The notes beneath the pieces were generated by a model. The model worked only from the letters and a program-made list of their open reading frames with translations. It searched no databases and was not told the origin of the DNA. Below, in pieces: positions 36,903-49,400 of a stretch of DNA of 64,000 nucleotides. Origin of the DNA: Cephalopachus bancanus (Eukaryota > Chordata > Mammalia > Primates > Tarsiidae); the NCBI GenBank assembly GCA_027257055.1, contig JAPVLO010000138.1, positions 496,001-560,000 on the forward strand, given 5' to 3'. Position 1 is the first letter of the stretch. Each line of letters opens with the position of its first letter. Both the position numbers and the translations under genes were made by a program.

Positions 36903-37194
36903 GGCCGGGCTTGGTGGCTCAGCCTGTAATCCCGTGCCTTTGGGAGGCCGAGGTGAGTGGATTGCCTGAGCCCGCGGGTTCGAGACCCGCCTGGGCAACT
37001 TGGCGAGACCTCATCTCTACAATAAATAAAAAAATCAGCCAGACGTGGTAGCGCACGCCCGTAGTTCCAGCTACTCAGAAGGCTGAGGCGGAAGGATTGC
37101 TGGAGCCCAGCAGGTCGAGGCTGTGGTGGCTGGGAGCGGCCACTGCACTCCAGTCTGGGCAACAGAGTGAGACTCCAACTCAAAAAAAAAAAAA
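36903..37194 (+). mobile_element. Lineage-specific dimeric Alu, near consensus
   Basis: The full-length copy starts GGCCGGGCTTGGTGGCTCAG and has the perfect GCGGGTTCGAGACCCGC B box and a plain A tail. Target-site duplications AGAAACAGTCCA (36891-36902) and AGAAATAGTCCA (37195-37206) differ by one base. Confidence 0.97.
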
Positions 37195-37595
37195 AGAAAT
37201 AGTCCATTTTAAAACCCTATTTTGCTCAGCTGGAAAAAATAGTTGTTGTATACAAAGTAGCATGAAAAGGGATTTAAGAATCTTAGATTTTTTAATAAAA
37301 TACTATGAACTTTTGTCAAAAGATCACATTGGTTTTCCATCTTCCTTTCTACAATAAATAGGAATCAAGTTATCAGGCTGTGTAATAGCAAACATAGATA
37401 TTCTCACTTTAAAAACAATTGGTACTGTAATTTGGAGGTAAATTGGAACATTTTAGTGCTTTAAAATGTTGAACAATTGTTTCTAGACACCAGTGATGAC
37501 ACACCACTGATAATCAGGCTTGTTTTAAGCATTATTTCTAGTCATTCCAAACATAAACATTTTATCAGATTCTTTAAAAGAAAAAAAATATTTCT

Positions 37596-37883
37596 TTTTG
37601 TTTTTTAGAGATAAGGTCTCACACTGCTGCCCAAGTTGGAGTGAAGTGGCGTGATCATAGCTCACTGCAACCTTGAACTCACAGGCTTTAATGACCCTCC
37701 TACCTCAGCTTTTTGAACAACTAGACACACACCACCTCACCCAGCTAATTTTTAAAGCATTTCGTTTGTAGAGACAGAAGTCTTGCTATATTGCCCAGAC
37801 TGGTCTTCAACTCCTGGTGTCAAGCAATCCTCCTACCTCGGCCTTTCTAAGCACAGCAAGATACGAACAACTACACACAGCTA
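37596..37883 (-). mobile_element. AluJ-like dimer, minus strand
   Basis: This is an old diverged Alu in reverse. GTGATCATAGCTCACTGCAA and TATTGCCCAGACTGGTCTTC are ordinary early-primate Alu text, not the local young subfamily. It predates the lineage-specific burst. Confidence 0.88.
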
Positions 37884-38908
37884 GTCTTGTGTATTTTAAT
37901 ATTTGAGTGTTAGTTGAAAAGAGGGAGTTAGAATATCAGCAGCATGTCTTACTTTATCTACCCTGCATCCTCGATTCTAACATCATCTCATCTCAGCCTG
38001 CATAAAGATGAGCATCCAATAATCATGATATTGCATGACAAGTCACAGTATACATATCATCAACTCAGCCATGATGTCATTTCCTAGTACTTAGAAAAAT
38101 AAGATAGTTGAAGATTTCATTATCAGTATTATAAATTGAAACCTATTGCCATGTTAGCATTTATTTCTATTTATGGGCACTGTGGTATTATAGAGTATGT
38201 TCACAACAAAGGATGACATCTTTATACTTATTTTTATTTTATGGATAACTATTTGAAATTATACATAGAATCGGTGTGTTTTAATTGACTTTGCATACAT
38301 TTTTGGTGACTGTTCAGATGTAACAGAATTATTTTTGGCATTCAAAATATCCCAAAATAAAATCCCCAAGTACTTTTCTACTCTTATTTTCCACAGCTGT
38401 CTTTATATTCTGTGTTAAAGACAAAACAAAACAAAACTGGGCTACTTGAAGTTACTCAGAAAATCTTTATGATGTCTTCATCAAAAACTCTTTCTTTTAC
38501 CTTTCTTCTTCCAAAATTCAATCCCACTTTCAAGGTCTGCCTCAACTGTGTCTTTGCTTATGATCCTCCTTGTAGGATACAAACACTCATTCTTTTGAAC
38601 TTTTAAAATGTTCTATACCTTTCTTGTGGTTTAGTTTTCTGTTTTGTGTCTTGTGGCCAGGCATATAGTTATTCCCTCCCTCCTACTAAGCAGTGTTATT
38701 CTCTGGCAGAAGTGGGATATTATATATTCATTTTTCCCTGGAAGTGTTTAGCACCATGTCCCAAACATAACAAGGACATTGTAAGCACATACTTTTATTA
38801 TTCAAGGTTATCCCACTCCTCCGCCTATGGGGATCTTTGAGGAATGGAAAATCCTGGTGCAAACACAATAAGCTTGGGCTCAATCTGCAACAAAGTGGTT
38901 TCAACACT

Positions 38909-38985
38909 GTATTCATTTATTCAACAAATATGTGTTGATCTCCTGTGGTTATCTATATACTACTGGAGTTGAAAAGTAGGGAATT
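38909..38985 (-). mobile_element. LINE2 3' end, antisense fragment
   Basis: GTATTCATTTATTCAACAAA followed by TATGTGTTGATC is the complement of the LINE2 tail. Confidence 0.55.
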
Positions 38986-39189
38986 AGAAGAGGTCATATT
39001 GACCTGCATTTGCCATTCTTTTCCAAAATTTGGGTAAAGATCCATTGGATTTCTCTCCTCTCATGGTCTTTTAGCTCCTGCTCTAGGCCTAGAAGAGTGG
39101 TTTTGAATGCAGGTTTCACATAGAGGGTTGAGAAGAGGGGGATGCTACCCTCTTCTTCTTTCACCAAGAATGCACCAACATTGTTTCTT

Positions 39190-39479
39190 TTTTTTTTTTT
39201 TTTTTGAGTTGGAGTCTCACTCCGTCACCCAGACTGGAGTGCAGTGGCCGCTCCGGCCACCGCAGCCTCGACCTGCCGGGCTCCGGCGATCCTTCTGCCT
39301 CAGCCTTCCGAGTAGCTGGAACTACAGGCACACGCTACCACGCCTGGCTCATTTTGATTTATTGTACAGATGAGGTCTCGCCAAGTTGCCCAGGCGGGTC
39401 TCGAACCCGCGGGCTCAGGCACTCCACTCACCTCGACCTCCCAAAGGCACGGGATTACAGGCTGAGCCACCGAGCCCGG
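39190..39479 (-). mobile_element. Lineage-specific dimeric Alu, minus strand, long TSD
   Basis: This is a near-consensus reverse Alu with a long T run. The 17-bp duplication CACCAACATTGTTTCTT is exact at 39173-39189 and 39480-39496, so the insertion is recent. In sense the B box reads GCGGGTTCGAGACCCGC. Confidence 0.97.
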
Positions 39480-39522
39480 CACCAACATTGTTTCTTAGTT
39501 TAGTATTAGAATTCTAAAAATG

Positions 39523-39557
39523 ACAAACAAACAAACAAACAAACAAACAAAACAAAC
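39523..39557 (+). repeat. (CAAA)n microsatellite
   Basis: About eight units of CAAA lie 25 bp beyond the Alu. Confidence 0.95.
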
Positions 39558-39944
39558 TTTCATTTGGAGAATGAAACAACAAAAAAAGAAAAATTGCCAT
39601 GGAAAGGAAGGCAGTCACAGAAAGGTGAATCATATTATCCTTTGTGCATAGCTTTTGTGATGCACCTCTTTCTGTAAACAAAGGAAACTCTTTTGGTGGC
39701 AGCATTTCCAACAATTTAAAGCAAATTGTATAATTTAAGTCTTAGAAAATTGGACATGATTATAGAAAGTAAAGTGTTACTACAGGCCAAATAATTTAAA
39801 ATAGATGCAGGGTTGAATTTCTTGACAGTTAAACTGACTCTCAGTTGCTTTCTGGGTCGAGAATACCCTAGGAAAAGTCAGTTAAACAATGGTATTTCTT
39901 GGTCTGTGGTCCCCCTTCTCTGAGAGTCTCTGAATCTTTCGCTT

Positions 39945-40271
39945 ACCGGATCAAGATGGCGGCAGAAGCTCTAGGCACCTTGTCTGCTTATGACCTTGTC
40001 CAAAATCAAAAAGGGAGAAAATACTCTATACACATCTCTCTCGTCTTTGGATGAGAACCAAAACTTCCCCACAAGTACTCAGCACACTTTCCCCAGGTGT
40101 GGACCTCTTGGCCATACTCTACTAATAAGAGAGACTAGAGATTGGAGTGTGTGGTACTTTGAGCCTTTATTGAGGGGGATGCGTCCTGCCAGCAGTGAAA
40201 AGGGAGCAAAATGGCTATTCTGTGTCCAACAGCAAGTGAGAACATCCAGGAGGGATGCTTTAAAAAAAAAA
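39945..40271 (+). mobile_element. Possible L1 5' UTR or retrotranscript fragment ending in an A run
   Basis: CCGGATCAAGATGGCGGCAG resembles the start of mammalian L1 5' UTRs (AAGATGGCGGC). It is followed by CTCTCTCGTCTTTGGATGAG and CCAAAACTTCCCCACAAGTA, and the block ends with an 11-base A run at 40261-40271. It is richer in GC and CpG than its surroundings. It could instead be an LTR piece or the 5' exon of a retrocopied transcript. I found no convincing target-site duplication. Confidence 0.35.
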
Positions 40272-41875
40272 AGCGGCATTTCTATCGATATCAATTAGTG
40301 TGATTCTCACCAGATGCTGAGAGAAGCCATATTTAAAGCAGTCACTTTGAATAAAACTATAGTCCTTTTAATTTATGATTTGCCTTTACTCTCTATGTTA
40401 ACATTGCAAGTGGTTAATTGTATATCACTTGTATTGCTGATTCATTTTTGGTTTATTCCTATTTTATTGTCATTCACTACTAGCCTTTTGAAGAGTGATT
40501 AAAAAGCACGCTTGTTTGAACTCTGCATGCATTTTTGATTGTTGGTGCCATTTACGCATAGTGTGAATAAAGATGTGCTTGTATTTTTCCTTCTTTGATG
40601 ACTGTTTTTATGTCCACCAAACACAACCCTTTGTTACTGTCCTGTTTTATCTCTTTATTTCTATGTCATGTTTCCCAGAGGAAAAAAAAATTAACATTTT
40701 TTTAAAAGATTTATTCCACCAAAAGATAAATCATTTTTAGGTTTTATGTGAGAAAACCTCTGATACTGTTGAAAATATTTTCATCTCTTCTACCTCAGCT
40801 GATCTCTGAAATATCTTGACACTGTAAATTATGGAAAACCAAATAGTAGAATTACTGTCTGCAAAGTTAGGATTTGTATTTTTTTTCAATTTAATGTTCA
40901 TACTCAACTTTACTTTTATCAGTTCAGAGTTTTCCAACGAACTCTGGCCCTCTCTAAGTAGGAAACGTTTCTGGAAATAGTGAAATATGAGAGGTTCAAA
41001 TATATTGTGTTATCTATTTAATTTGTTACTGAAGAGAATGAGCCACTCTAAGGACAGAATCCAACTTTATAAAATATACCAATTTTCAGCTTACATAAAT
41101 TAATAATTGATTTTGTACTCAGACACACTTATTGATCTATAATTAAAAGACCTCCAAAAGCTATTTTTAAGCTGCCTTGCATTTCAAAATGTAAAGAAGT
41201 TTTAGATTGCAGGAAAATCTTGTTTCTGAAGGAGTTTTAAAGGATTCAGGCATACCCTCTAATTCTGGGTTTTGTATGAATGCCTTTAAAATTCCATTGT
41301 GGGATTTCATGTTGTATTTTACCAGTGTGATTGCTTTAATGCAAGAAATGTCTTAGTACCAATCCATAGGAAAGTGGGCAAAATTCAGTATGAATGTGAA
41401 CTACTGCGTTTTGAATTGTTGTTAATTGAGTTTGGGTGTAGGGGTGAGGGTGTAGGTGGGTGTGTATGTGTGTGTGTCTGTATTCAAACCCCACCACCAT
41501 TCCCATTCCCGTGATACGTAGGTGAGGAAAATAGTATACATTGCCTTTCATGTTTTTGCTCTACGTTATTTATGTTTGTGACACGTGTCATGGCAAAGAA
41601 AATGTGACCACCCCATAAGAAACCATCCTCATGAAACAGGAGAGTTAAGTGAACAGGAGGGAGCTCAGATTTGTGCCAGATAGAAAGAACACAGTTGTGT
41701 GTTCCTTTCTGGAGAAAGAAAGTACTGAGACTCCTCTGCAGAGAAAATATGAAAGCAGAAGAGGAGAAATTGTTCCTTGTTGCAGAGGATATGAGCTCTT
41801 TCCTATTGACTGAGAAAAAGAAGTTCTCAAAGGGAGAAGGAAAAAATTCGTATGTTTTTTTCCTGTGAATTGACT
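40272..41875. other. AT-rich unique sequence, no gene seen
   Basis: It contains a degenerate GGTGTG/TGTG stretch at about 41433-41482. Frames of up to 71 codons look random. Confidence 0.5.
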
Positions 41876-41879
41876 TTCA

Positions 41880-41980
41880 GTTTTTATTTTCTTTTTTTAA
41901 ATTAATAAACCTTATTTTTAAGAGAAGTTTTGGATTCTCAGAAAAAAATGGAGCGGAAGGTGCAGAGCTCCCAAATGTCC
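41880..41980 (-). mobile_element. L1M 3' region fragment, antisense
   Basis: TTTTAAGAGAAGTTTTGGAT, then TGGAGCGGAAGGTGCAGAGC, aligns by eye with the same L1 text seen at 16650 (CAGTTTTAGGTTTGCAGCAA). It is a short piece only. Confidence 0.6.
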
Positions 41981-41984
41981 CTGT

Positions 41985-43740
41985 TAATTCTGAATTTTCA
42001 TCAAAGGAGCATTTGCTCTTGTTTCTGTGTGACAGGGCGACACATTGAAGAAGAAACTCAGCACAGCAGTTTAACACATAAAAAGGCTCGCTCACTCCCA
42101 CAGTCACCCCAACAATGGTAATATTACACTTTGCCGGATAATCTCTATAAGATTTCAGACACAAGTCAGCAAGTTTCGCTACAGACAAGCAGATATCATA
42201 TTAAGAGGAAAGGTAGCAAGGAGTTCCTTAGGATAATTTGAAAATTTTTTTTCTTACATTGTTAATTTCTGACCTAAAATTTCATGGAACATACACTTTT
42301 ATTGATTTTTTTACTCAATTCTTTATATTTTTGTTTATTTGGGACATAAGCTGCATTACTCAGCAATGTAATAACTCAGGAGAAAAGAATGATAATATTC
42401 AGTTGGAAAGTACACCTTGCACCTGTCTTTTTACTTCCATCCCTAACTGTCCCAGCAACCCCTGTTTAAGCTCCTAATGCCTTTGAGTTGAGTTTTACAA
42501 TAACTTTTCATGTTTTAGTCGGGACCTATTCTAATTCATCCTATTTAATGCCACAAATAAATCTCCTTAAATCACAGATTTTGCACTCTTTTCTCTATTT
42601 TGAAAGACAAAAAAAAGAAGTGTTAAGTACCTGCTGTCCTATCCTCTATTGCCATCAAATTAACGCCAGCTTCTATGTCCTGAAATATTAGACTCAAATA
42701 TAATATAATAAATATATAGCAAAGTTGAACATTATAGTGTTATAGTTATTCAGGGGCCCAGATGTTCCACTGCTTCTGTGGAATTGAGCTGTAGAAAGAT
42801 GATCTGATTCCATAGTACTTTGGCCCAATTATTAGATAGAAGCATCAACAGAACAGAAGAGAAGGGCAATTAATCAGGTTACCACTGTCTGATAAAAGGA
42901 TCCCTTAAGACCACTCAACTCCCTTAGTTCTAATTCTGTGCTCTCAAGAGAAACAGCTAATCTATAATTTCCTCTCCTCTGAGAACCTACCTACCCAGGA
43001 GGGTATGCCCTTGCCAATGACTTGTCCCAGTTGTCAAGCCTCAGAATATCCCTCCGATATAATTTGAAGCCTTGCTCCTTGAGCATATGAATTAGCCTCA
43101 TGTGAATTTAACTCCAGTGACTTCATGCCCCAGGACCAGAACACCTGTAGCGAGCAGACAAAACCACATTTCAACTCTACACCAAGTGGCAATTCCATTA
43201 AACAATGTTTCTTGAGGCGCATCTTGAAAAAGTAACCTAAGTCACCCACAAATGTGATTGAACTCTTTCTTGGCTTGACATGTATCTAGTAAGCACCTGC
43301 TTGCTTTGGTTCCATGATGTTCTTTATTTGGAATTTGTGTTAGGCCTACAGACTTCAACAGAATAACTCATCCTGCTCCAAAAATTCATTTGGGTTTATT
43401 TTAAAGCATTGCGTTGCTTGAACTACAGAGAAGAAAACACTAGCATTATACATAAGTACCTTCCACACTAATATTATTTCATCAAGAGCCTATCAGTAAG
43501 CTTTTATATGTAAAAACTCCAAGTTCTAACTTCAAATACAAGTTACAGTTTCAGAAAATGAATGCTTCAGAAGCGTTAACACTAAACTCCAATGTCTAGC
43601 TACTTTGCACTTTCCCATTAATTATTATCATATGTAAATATTTTGTGTTTTGAAAATAATAGACCACATTGGTGAAAAATTATCTCATTGTTAACCTTGT
43701 AGGTATATGTTAGCAGATGTTTGTGTTTGGAGACTTTGGT
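41985..43740. other. Mixed unique sequence, no gene seen
   Basis: The block 42740-43260 is closer to 42% GC and could be an old LTR or non-coding element, but no family is recognised. No exon is supported. Confidence 0.4.
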
Positions 43741-43746
43741 TGAATT

Positions 43747-43920
43747 CTCAACTCTGAACTGGGGCAATGATTTTTGACATGCCATACCTCAATTTCCTCA
43801 TCTGTGAAAGGAAATGACAGTATCCACATGGTAGAGCTGTGTCAATTAATTAACACTTTACACAGAGCAAGTATAACATTACACAGAGCAAGTATAGCTC
43901 TAGCGATAATGTATTTTCAA
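43747..43920 (+). mobile_element. MIR SINE with internal tandem duplication
   Basis: CTCAATTTCCTCATCTGTGA and AAGGAAATGACAGTATCCAC are the MIR core. The following part contains TTACACAGAGCAAGTATA exactly twice, at 43858-43875 and 43879-43896 (21-bp period). This is a small duplication that arose after insertion. Confidence 0.78.
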
Positions 43921-43924
43921 ATGC

Positions 43925-46320
43925 TGGTGTGTGCTTGCTGCAGATATGGAAGTAGGGAGACTTGTTCAACTACTTTTTGACTATGCTGAGATCTTCAGGG
44001 TTATACTCATTTAATGGGTCTTGTGAAACAAGTTCTGGTAGTTGTGAAATGCTAAAATATTTCCCCATTGTTCTAATTTTGAATGTCACATTCGTTCAAA
44101 GTGGTTCTTCTGTGTTCTCACTGCAAGATGAGAGCATCTATAACTTCATCTGGCTTGAGCAGGCTTTAATTGGCCTGAACAAATCTACCTCTGTCAAAGA
44201 GTACATTTCCACCATTTCGGTGATCCTTGGTCAAGAATTATCTACTTACTCTGTTGAGAATAAGTTCTGAGATCCACTACCTTTTAGCACTAGTGAATTC
44301 ATAGTATTTTAGTGTTCTGCATTTTTAATAGAGGGTGATTATGATTATTTATATACTTTCAAAATACACATGAATAAATATGTACCTAAAAGTGAGAAAA
44401 AATATTGCCTCTACATTTTAGCCTTTAATCCTGACCCTCAAATGCATAGATATTTTCTTTGGTTGGGATACATAAGCAATTTGCCTTAAAAAATATGCAG
44501 AAATTAATTTTACTAGGTATCTCATTAGTAGGTTTAAAAGCCAAAATGGCGGTATTGTCCACTCATTTTGATTTTCTTTAAAGCTTCTAGGCTACTATTT
44601 ATTTATATTTCTTCCAAAGGACACAACAAGAGTCACAATTGCAATGTATTTTATGTCTACTCTTTTCTTGAATTTTAACTGACTGTGGTATGTCTATAGG
44701 CATAAAGTTATTGGGGTATATATCTGACTCAAATTTAAATCTCACTCTAAATTTGGTAGGCCATATATTGCCTTTCTCTTTTGGGGTGATCAATATGTAA
44801 TTCCCTCCCAGATACAGTATAAGCAGTGAAGTGTGAGATTCCACTTTCCCCTAATAATGAACATGTTTTAGATAGAAGCTCTGAAAATAATTTTGGTGAA
44901 TAATGAGACCTAGTTACTCAAGCTTTTTAGATATTTATAAATGACCATGACATGCTAAAAATCTGTCTCTTTCCATGTGTGTGTAAAATATAGATACATT
45001 TGAAAAGTGATTATATTTTCCTTTTTGAAAACTGATATTTTATTTGCTGTTCTGATCCAAATATGATCACTTAGATCAAACTCGTAAAACTTTCTTCCTC
45101 CCTCCATCTTGAACTTTTTGCTTAGAGACAATTTAATGAAAAGGACAAAAAAGAAAAGAAATCCCATCTGTATGTCTCTTTGGAAATTCAGGTTTCTTGA
45201 AGATCAGGGACAGTACTCAATAGATCCCTTGACGTTTAAACTTTCTGAATATGACATGATTTATAATATAGAAGTAAAGGCACATCAAAGTTGGCAATTC
45301 AAAAATGTGACCTGTCTATTGTACTTAACTTTCAGGTGAGCTCATGGTTTTCTTCCTGCTGTGTCTACTTCCTGTCCCATTTTAGGCCAGTAGAAGGATA
45401 ATAAAAACGATTTTTCTCTATGTTTAAACAGTATACTTTGTATGAGGATGCCGTTAGTTTCCTCATATCAAATCATAATTTTAAGGCTCTATATGTAAAG
45501 AAAATACGTAATTATATACAGTGTTTTAATGCAGAAAATACTGTTTAATCTTAAATGAGATAACTTGTTTGGTTGATTAGTTGTTTTACAGCAATGTCAT
45601 TTATTTCTTTCACTAACCAGTATTCCAACACCAATAAATGTTCGACTGACTGTAAGACACATTGTATATGTGTATGTGTATGCGCGTGTGTATGTGTATA
45701 TGTGTGTGTGTGTGTTTTCGTAAGGCAATATTAACAAGCAAAACAGGCATTGTCACATAAAAGACAGAACACATTTTTGCTTAAATACTCTTTCAAAGAA
45801 CTTGAGATTTCTGGCTAGGCACATGATAATCTTTAGTAATCGCCACAACCACTCGCCATCTAGGCAAGCAGTAAAATTGAGAAGTAAATTGAGTGAGTGA
45901 TCAAAATAACAACTAATGAGTAATAAGAATGTCAGATAATATATATTATATATAACTAAACAACTTTTAGATCACAATACTTCTCCACTAACTCCTACTT
46001 TATGTATGTTAGGCGCAAAGCCAAATCACTATTTTTTATGAGTTATATTCACCTGGAGAAAAATATAAATGATTAGATATTTTACATTTTACAGATTTGG
46101 AAAGAAAGGTAAGAATATTTTTGTGCTTAATTTTAGCTTTGTCTTAGCACATATCCATGCAGATTATAGGCATATTAGTTTTTTTCTCTTTTATTGTACA
46201 CCTTTTCCCTATAGTAGAAGAACTAGTCAAGAGCTTCTTATTGCCAGCAACGAGAAATACATATAGTAATAGTAGAAGGAAAGTTTTACAAGATCAAATG
46301 AACACAATAACTTAGTGTAA
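43925..46320. other. AT-rich unique sequence, no gene seen
   Basis: A TATG/TGTG microsatellite lies at about 45664-45717. The frame at 43962-44270 (102 codons) has no recognised similarity. Confidence 0.5.
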
Positions 46321-46324
46321 CACA

Positions 46325-46826
46325 TGAGGGAGGACCCAAAGGAAACCAATTATTTTTTTAGAGTGTGGGCCGCTTGCAGCAAAGGCTACCCCCACTAGTA
46401 AGTGTTCTAGGAACCCATCTGCCTCAGTGTACCAGCTAGTGCTGTTGTGGTTGTAGTGTAAAGTTGTGTTTGGCTTCAGTGAATTTTAGGAGGGAGATTT
46501 TTACCAAAAACAGCATGATCCCTATGCCCCCCTATTCACCTGATCTTGCCCCAAGCAATTTTTGTTGGTTTGTTTGTTTCCCTGGATGAAAAACGTCCTC
46601 AAAGAGAAACATGTTGCCCATGAGGAAGAAATGAAACAACAACAACAAAAAAACGACAGAAGCACCAAAAGGCATCAAAATTGACGAGTTGCAAAACCGT
46701 TCCGAGTGGTGGAAAAAGTGTCTAGAGAGGTATATTACATCAAAGCATATGTACTTTGAATGTGAATGAAGTAAGAATAAATGCATGATTTTTTATAAAT
46801 AAATTCCTTATGGGGGGTCCTCCTCG
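46325..46826 (+). mobile_element. Internally deleted mariner element 2
   Basis: This is the same family as the element at 33188. The left end TGAGGGAGGACCC and inverted right end CGAGGAGGACCCCCCATAAG form terminal repeats, with TA on the right and a mutated CA on the left. It shares GTAAGTGTTCTAG and CAGTGTACCAGCTAG with element 1. The transposase tail shows PPYSPDLAPS (third catalytic Asp at 46542-46544) and KCLERYITSKHMYFECE before a stop. The internal deletion is larger than in element 1. Confidence 0.9.
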
Positions 46827-46828
46827 TA

Positions 46829-48605
46829 TATGGGCTATGTCTTTGTTGATTACTTGACACTTATCTAAATACATAAAGATGACTTGAAGCCCATTCCAGA
46901 GAGAGTGGAAAATAAAATATTTTCTGAAGGCAAAAAAAAAAAAAAAAATGCTAATATAGGAAATGCTTGTGTTTATTTGTTAAAGCAAGTAACACTACTT
47001 TCTCTGATGGAGAATATATTTGATCTTCCACTCAACTATCTTATATCCTTGCAGATAAATCATCTTCTGTATGAATAGGTATAATTCCAAATACCGTGTG
47101 CTTGTCAGATCTGTGAAGTGACTTGGAGAAGGCCTTATTTTCAAAATTATCTTGTCAATTTCATTGTGACAGGAGCAGAGGCAGGTAGCAGCAGTTTTCT
47201 TCTGATTATGTTAAAATCTCATCTATTATTTAGTTTAAAGCTGACAGCATATATTAGGGCCTAATGAAGGCTTTCAGTAATTTCAGACTAAATTTATCTT
47301 CCCCAATTTTATACATTTTTGTCATTTGAGGGTTATAATTTGATCAAAGGTTAATTTCAGGAGGAGTTTTTCCAAATTATTTCAACATTAAATAAGTAGA
47401 GCATGAATTTGGGGGAAATGTATCCATGTGAAACTATTTTTAGCAGATGTGAAATGATAAGGCCTGCATTTAAAAAAGATCTGACTTTTTCTAGCAGAAG
47501 AATGAGGTGGTTACATTTTTTTGTGCACATCTAACAGTCAACAACTCTAGCATGTCTGCTGCATTCCCATACCAGCCCCTGTAATTCATAGAATACAAAT
47601 AGTTTTAATCTCAATAGGCAGCATTTGATTTTAATGCTGGAGAGCATTGTATCAGATTAATTGCATGGATAAATTTAAGAAAACAAGTATTTAGGTGAAG
47701 ATGTGTTTAGGGGCTAAACATTTTGCTCAAAATAATGATTGAATTTAGTTTTTTCCTTTACTGTGTTACCACCCTGTAAGTTCCTTTATCCAACAGTTTT
47801 CTCCCATTGGATGATATCAGCTGATAAAAAAATGTTTTCTGCCACTCTTGGAAAATGTGAATTCCTAGAGCTAAGAAGAAAGAGAAATTGCTTTTTACTT
47901 TCCTCTCACATTCTCTCTTGGAACTAACTTAACATTTTGATCCAGCAGAGAATTGGCCTCCTGTAGCCAACACTGCGAATAACTGCCAGCTTCAATGCTT
48001 TTCTAGACTCTCTAAATGTTATGTGGAAAACAATGTCACATCACACGTATTGTTAAAACTCCTCCCAGACAGATGCGCCATATAAATTCTTGTAACAACT
48101 GCCTTCTGATGACTGTAAGATATATGTTCTCCTCAATATGTAGAAGTATGGCAAGCTAAAATTAGGTGGTTGAAAACAAAACTAAACTCCAGCAATAAAT
48201 TATGGAGAATTTGGATTTTGGCAAACTATTTGTTAAGTGACATAATTTGTCATTTAATGTATAATTGCCATACAATAATTAACATAACAAGCCTAGATCA
48301 ATAATTATGAAAATTACTTATATATTAAATTATTATCTAGTTGAGTATTAGAAAATAGTTAAGAAATGTTTCTTATATTGATTCTAAGAAACACCTTGCG
48401 CCTTATAGTAATGAACACCTCAAATACAGGAAGATTAAGGATGAAAAGTTATTACTGATAACTTGTCACAAAGCTACTCTGTAAATTGAAAGTTTATTGC
48501 ATATTTTCAATGTCCAGAAAATGTGACCCAATCCTTGAGAGGGGATAAATATAGCAGGAAAGTCAAGCATATGTTTCAACAGTATAGAACATAAGAAGTA
48601 AAGGG
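46829..48605. other. Unique sequence, no gene seen; possible conserved non-coding stretch
   Basis: An 18-base A run is at 46931-46948. The part 47140-47490 is free of recognisable repeats and has developmental-enhancer-like words (GGGCCTAATGAAGG, GATCAAAGGTTAAT). This is suggestive only. Confidence 0.35.
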
Positions 48606-48609
48606 CCAA

Positions 48610-49060
48610 TTTAAAAAAATATTCTATGAATCTCTTTTTTTTTTTTTTTTTTTTTTGAGTTGGAGTCTCACTCTGTCGCCCAGACTGGAGTGCAGTGACC
48701 GCTCCCGGCCACCGCAGCCTCGACCTGCTGGGCTCCGGCGATCCTTCCGCCTCCGCCTTCCGAGTAGCCAGAATTACAGGCATGAGCCACTACGCTCGGC
48801 TGATTTTTTGATTTATTGTAGAGATGAGGTCTCGCTGCCCAGGCGGGTCTCGAACCCGCGGGCTCAGGCAATCCACTCACCTCAGCCTCCCAAAGGCACG
48901 GGATTACAGGTTGAGCCACCGAGCCCGGCTATGAATCTCTTTTAAAAGATTCAGTTGGTCTTTTAAAGAAACTACTAGTAATAAGGTAAAGGAAGTTTTC
49001 TCCCATATGGGCATTATGGTGAAAGACAAAATAGGACAAGTCAAGTATATCCATCCATAT
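48610..49060 (-). repeat. Inverted copy of the 51.6-51.9 kb repeat, split by an Alu
   Basis: Excluding the Alu at 48639-48928, the reverse complement of this stretch reads through GACTTGTCCTATTTTGTCTT, TTACTAGTAGTTTCTTTAAA and AGAGATTCATAGAATATTTT. It matches 51702-51845 at close to 90% by eye. Confidence 0.9.
48639..48928 (-). mobile_element. Lineage-specific dimeric Alu, minus strand, inside the inverted copy
   Basis: This is a full-length reverse Alu with a T run of about 20 bases. The target-site duplication CTATGAATCTCTTTT is exact at 48624-48638 and 48929-48943. The two related copies near 51.6 and 51.8 kb carry the target once and no Alu. Confidence 0.97.
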
Positions 49061-49194
49061 ATCCTTCCGGCTTAACCATTATCTTCATTTGGGTTCTTCA
49101 ATGACCAACCTTCATACAGAGGCACGTGTCCAAGTGCAGCACATCCTCACATAAGGTTGTTTCATTCCATTTTTCTTCCATTCCATTTGTGCGT

Positions 49195-49400
49195 CCCAAA
49201 GACGTGCATGTTAGGTGAACTGGTGCACCTAAACTGTCCCAGGATGAGTGAGTGTGGATGTGTGTGTGTGTGAATGTGTGAATGGGTGGCCTTGCCAGGG
49301 AAGGGTGGCCTGGCAAAGGCTGGTTCCCGTTGTGGACCCTGAGTTGCCAGGATAAGGCTTTGGCCTCCCATGACCCCGAATTGGAATAAGCGGTCAAATA
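49195..49400. other. GC-richer block, possible unnamed old repeat
   Basis: CTAAACTGTCCCAGGATGAG, GCCTTGCCAGGGAAGGG and GGACCCTGAGTTGCCAGGAT resemble a widespread old mammalian repeat with a GGATAAG-type end, but I cannot name it. A short TG run interrupts it. Confidence 0.3.

Noticed and set aside
36824..37207. 127-codon frame and similar ones rich in SLTLSPRLECSGRS-like text
   Set aside because: These are antisense translations of Alu elements, a well-known artefact.
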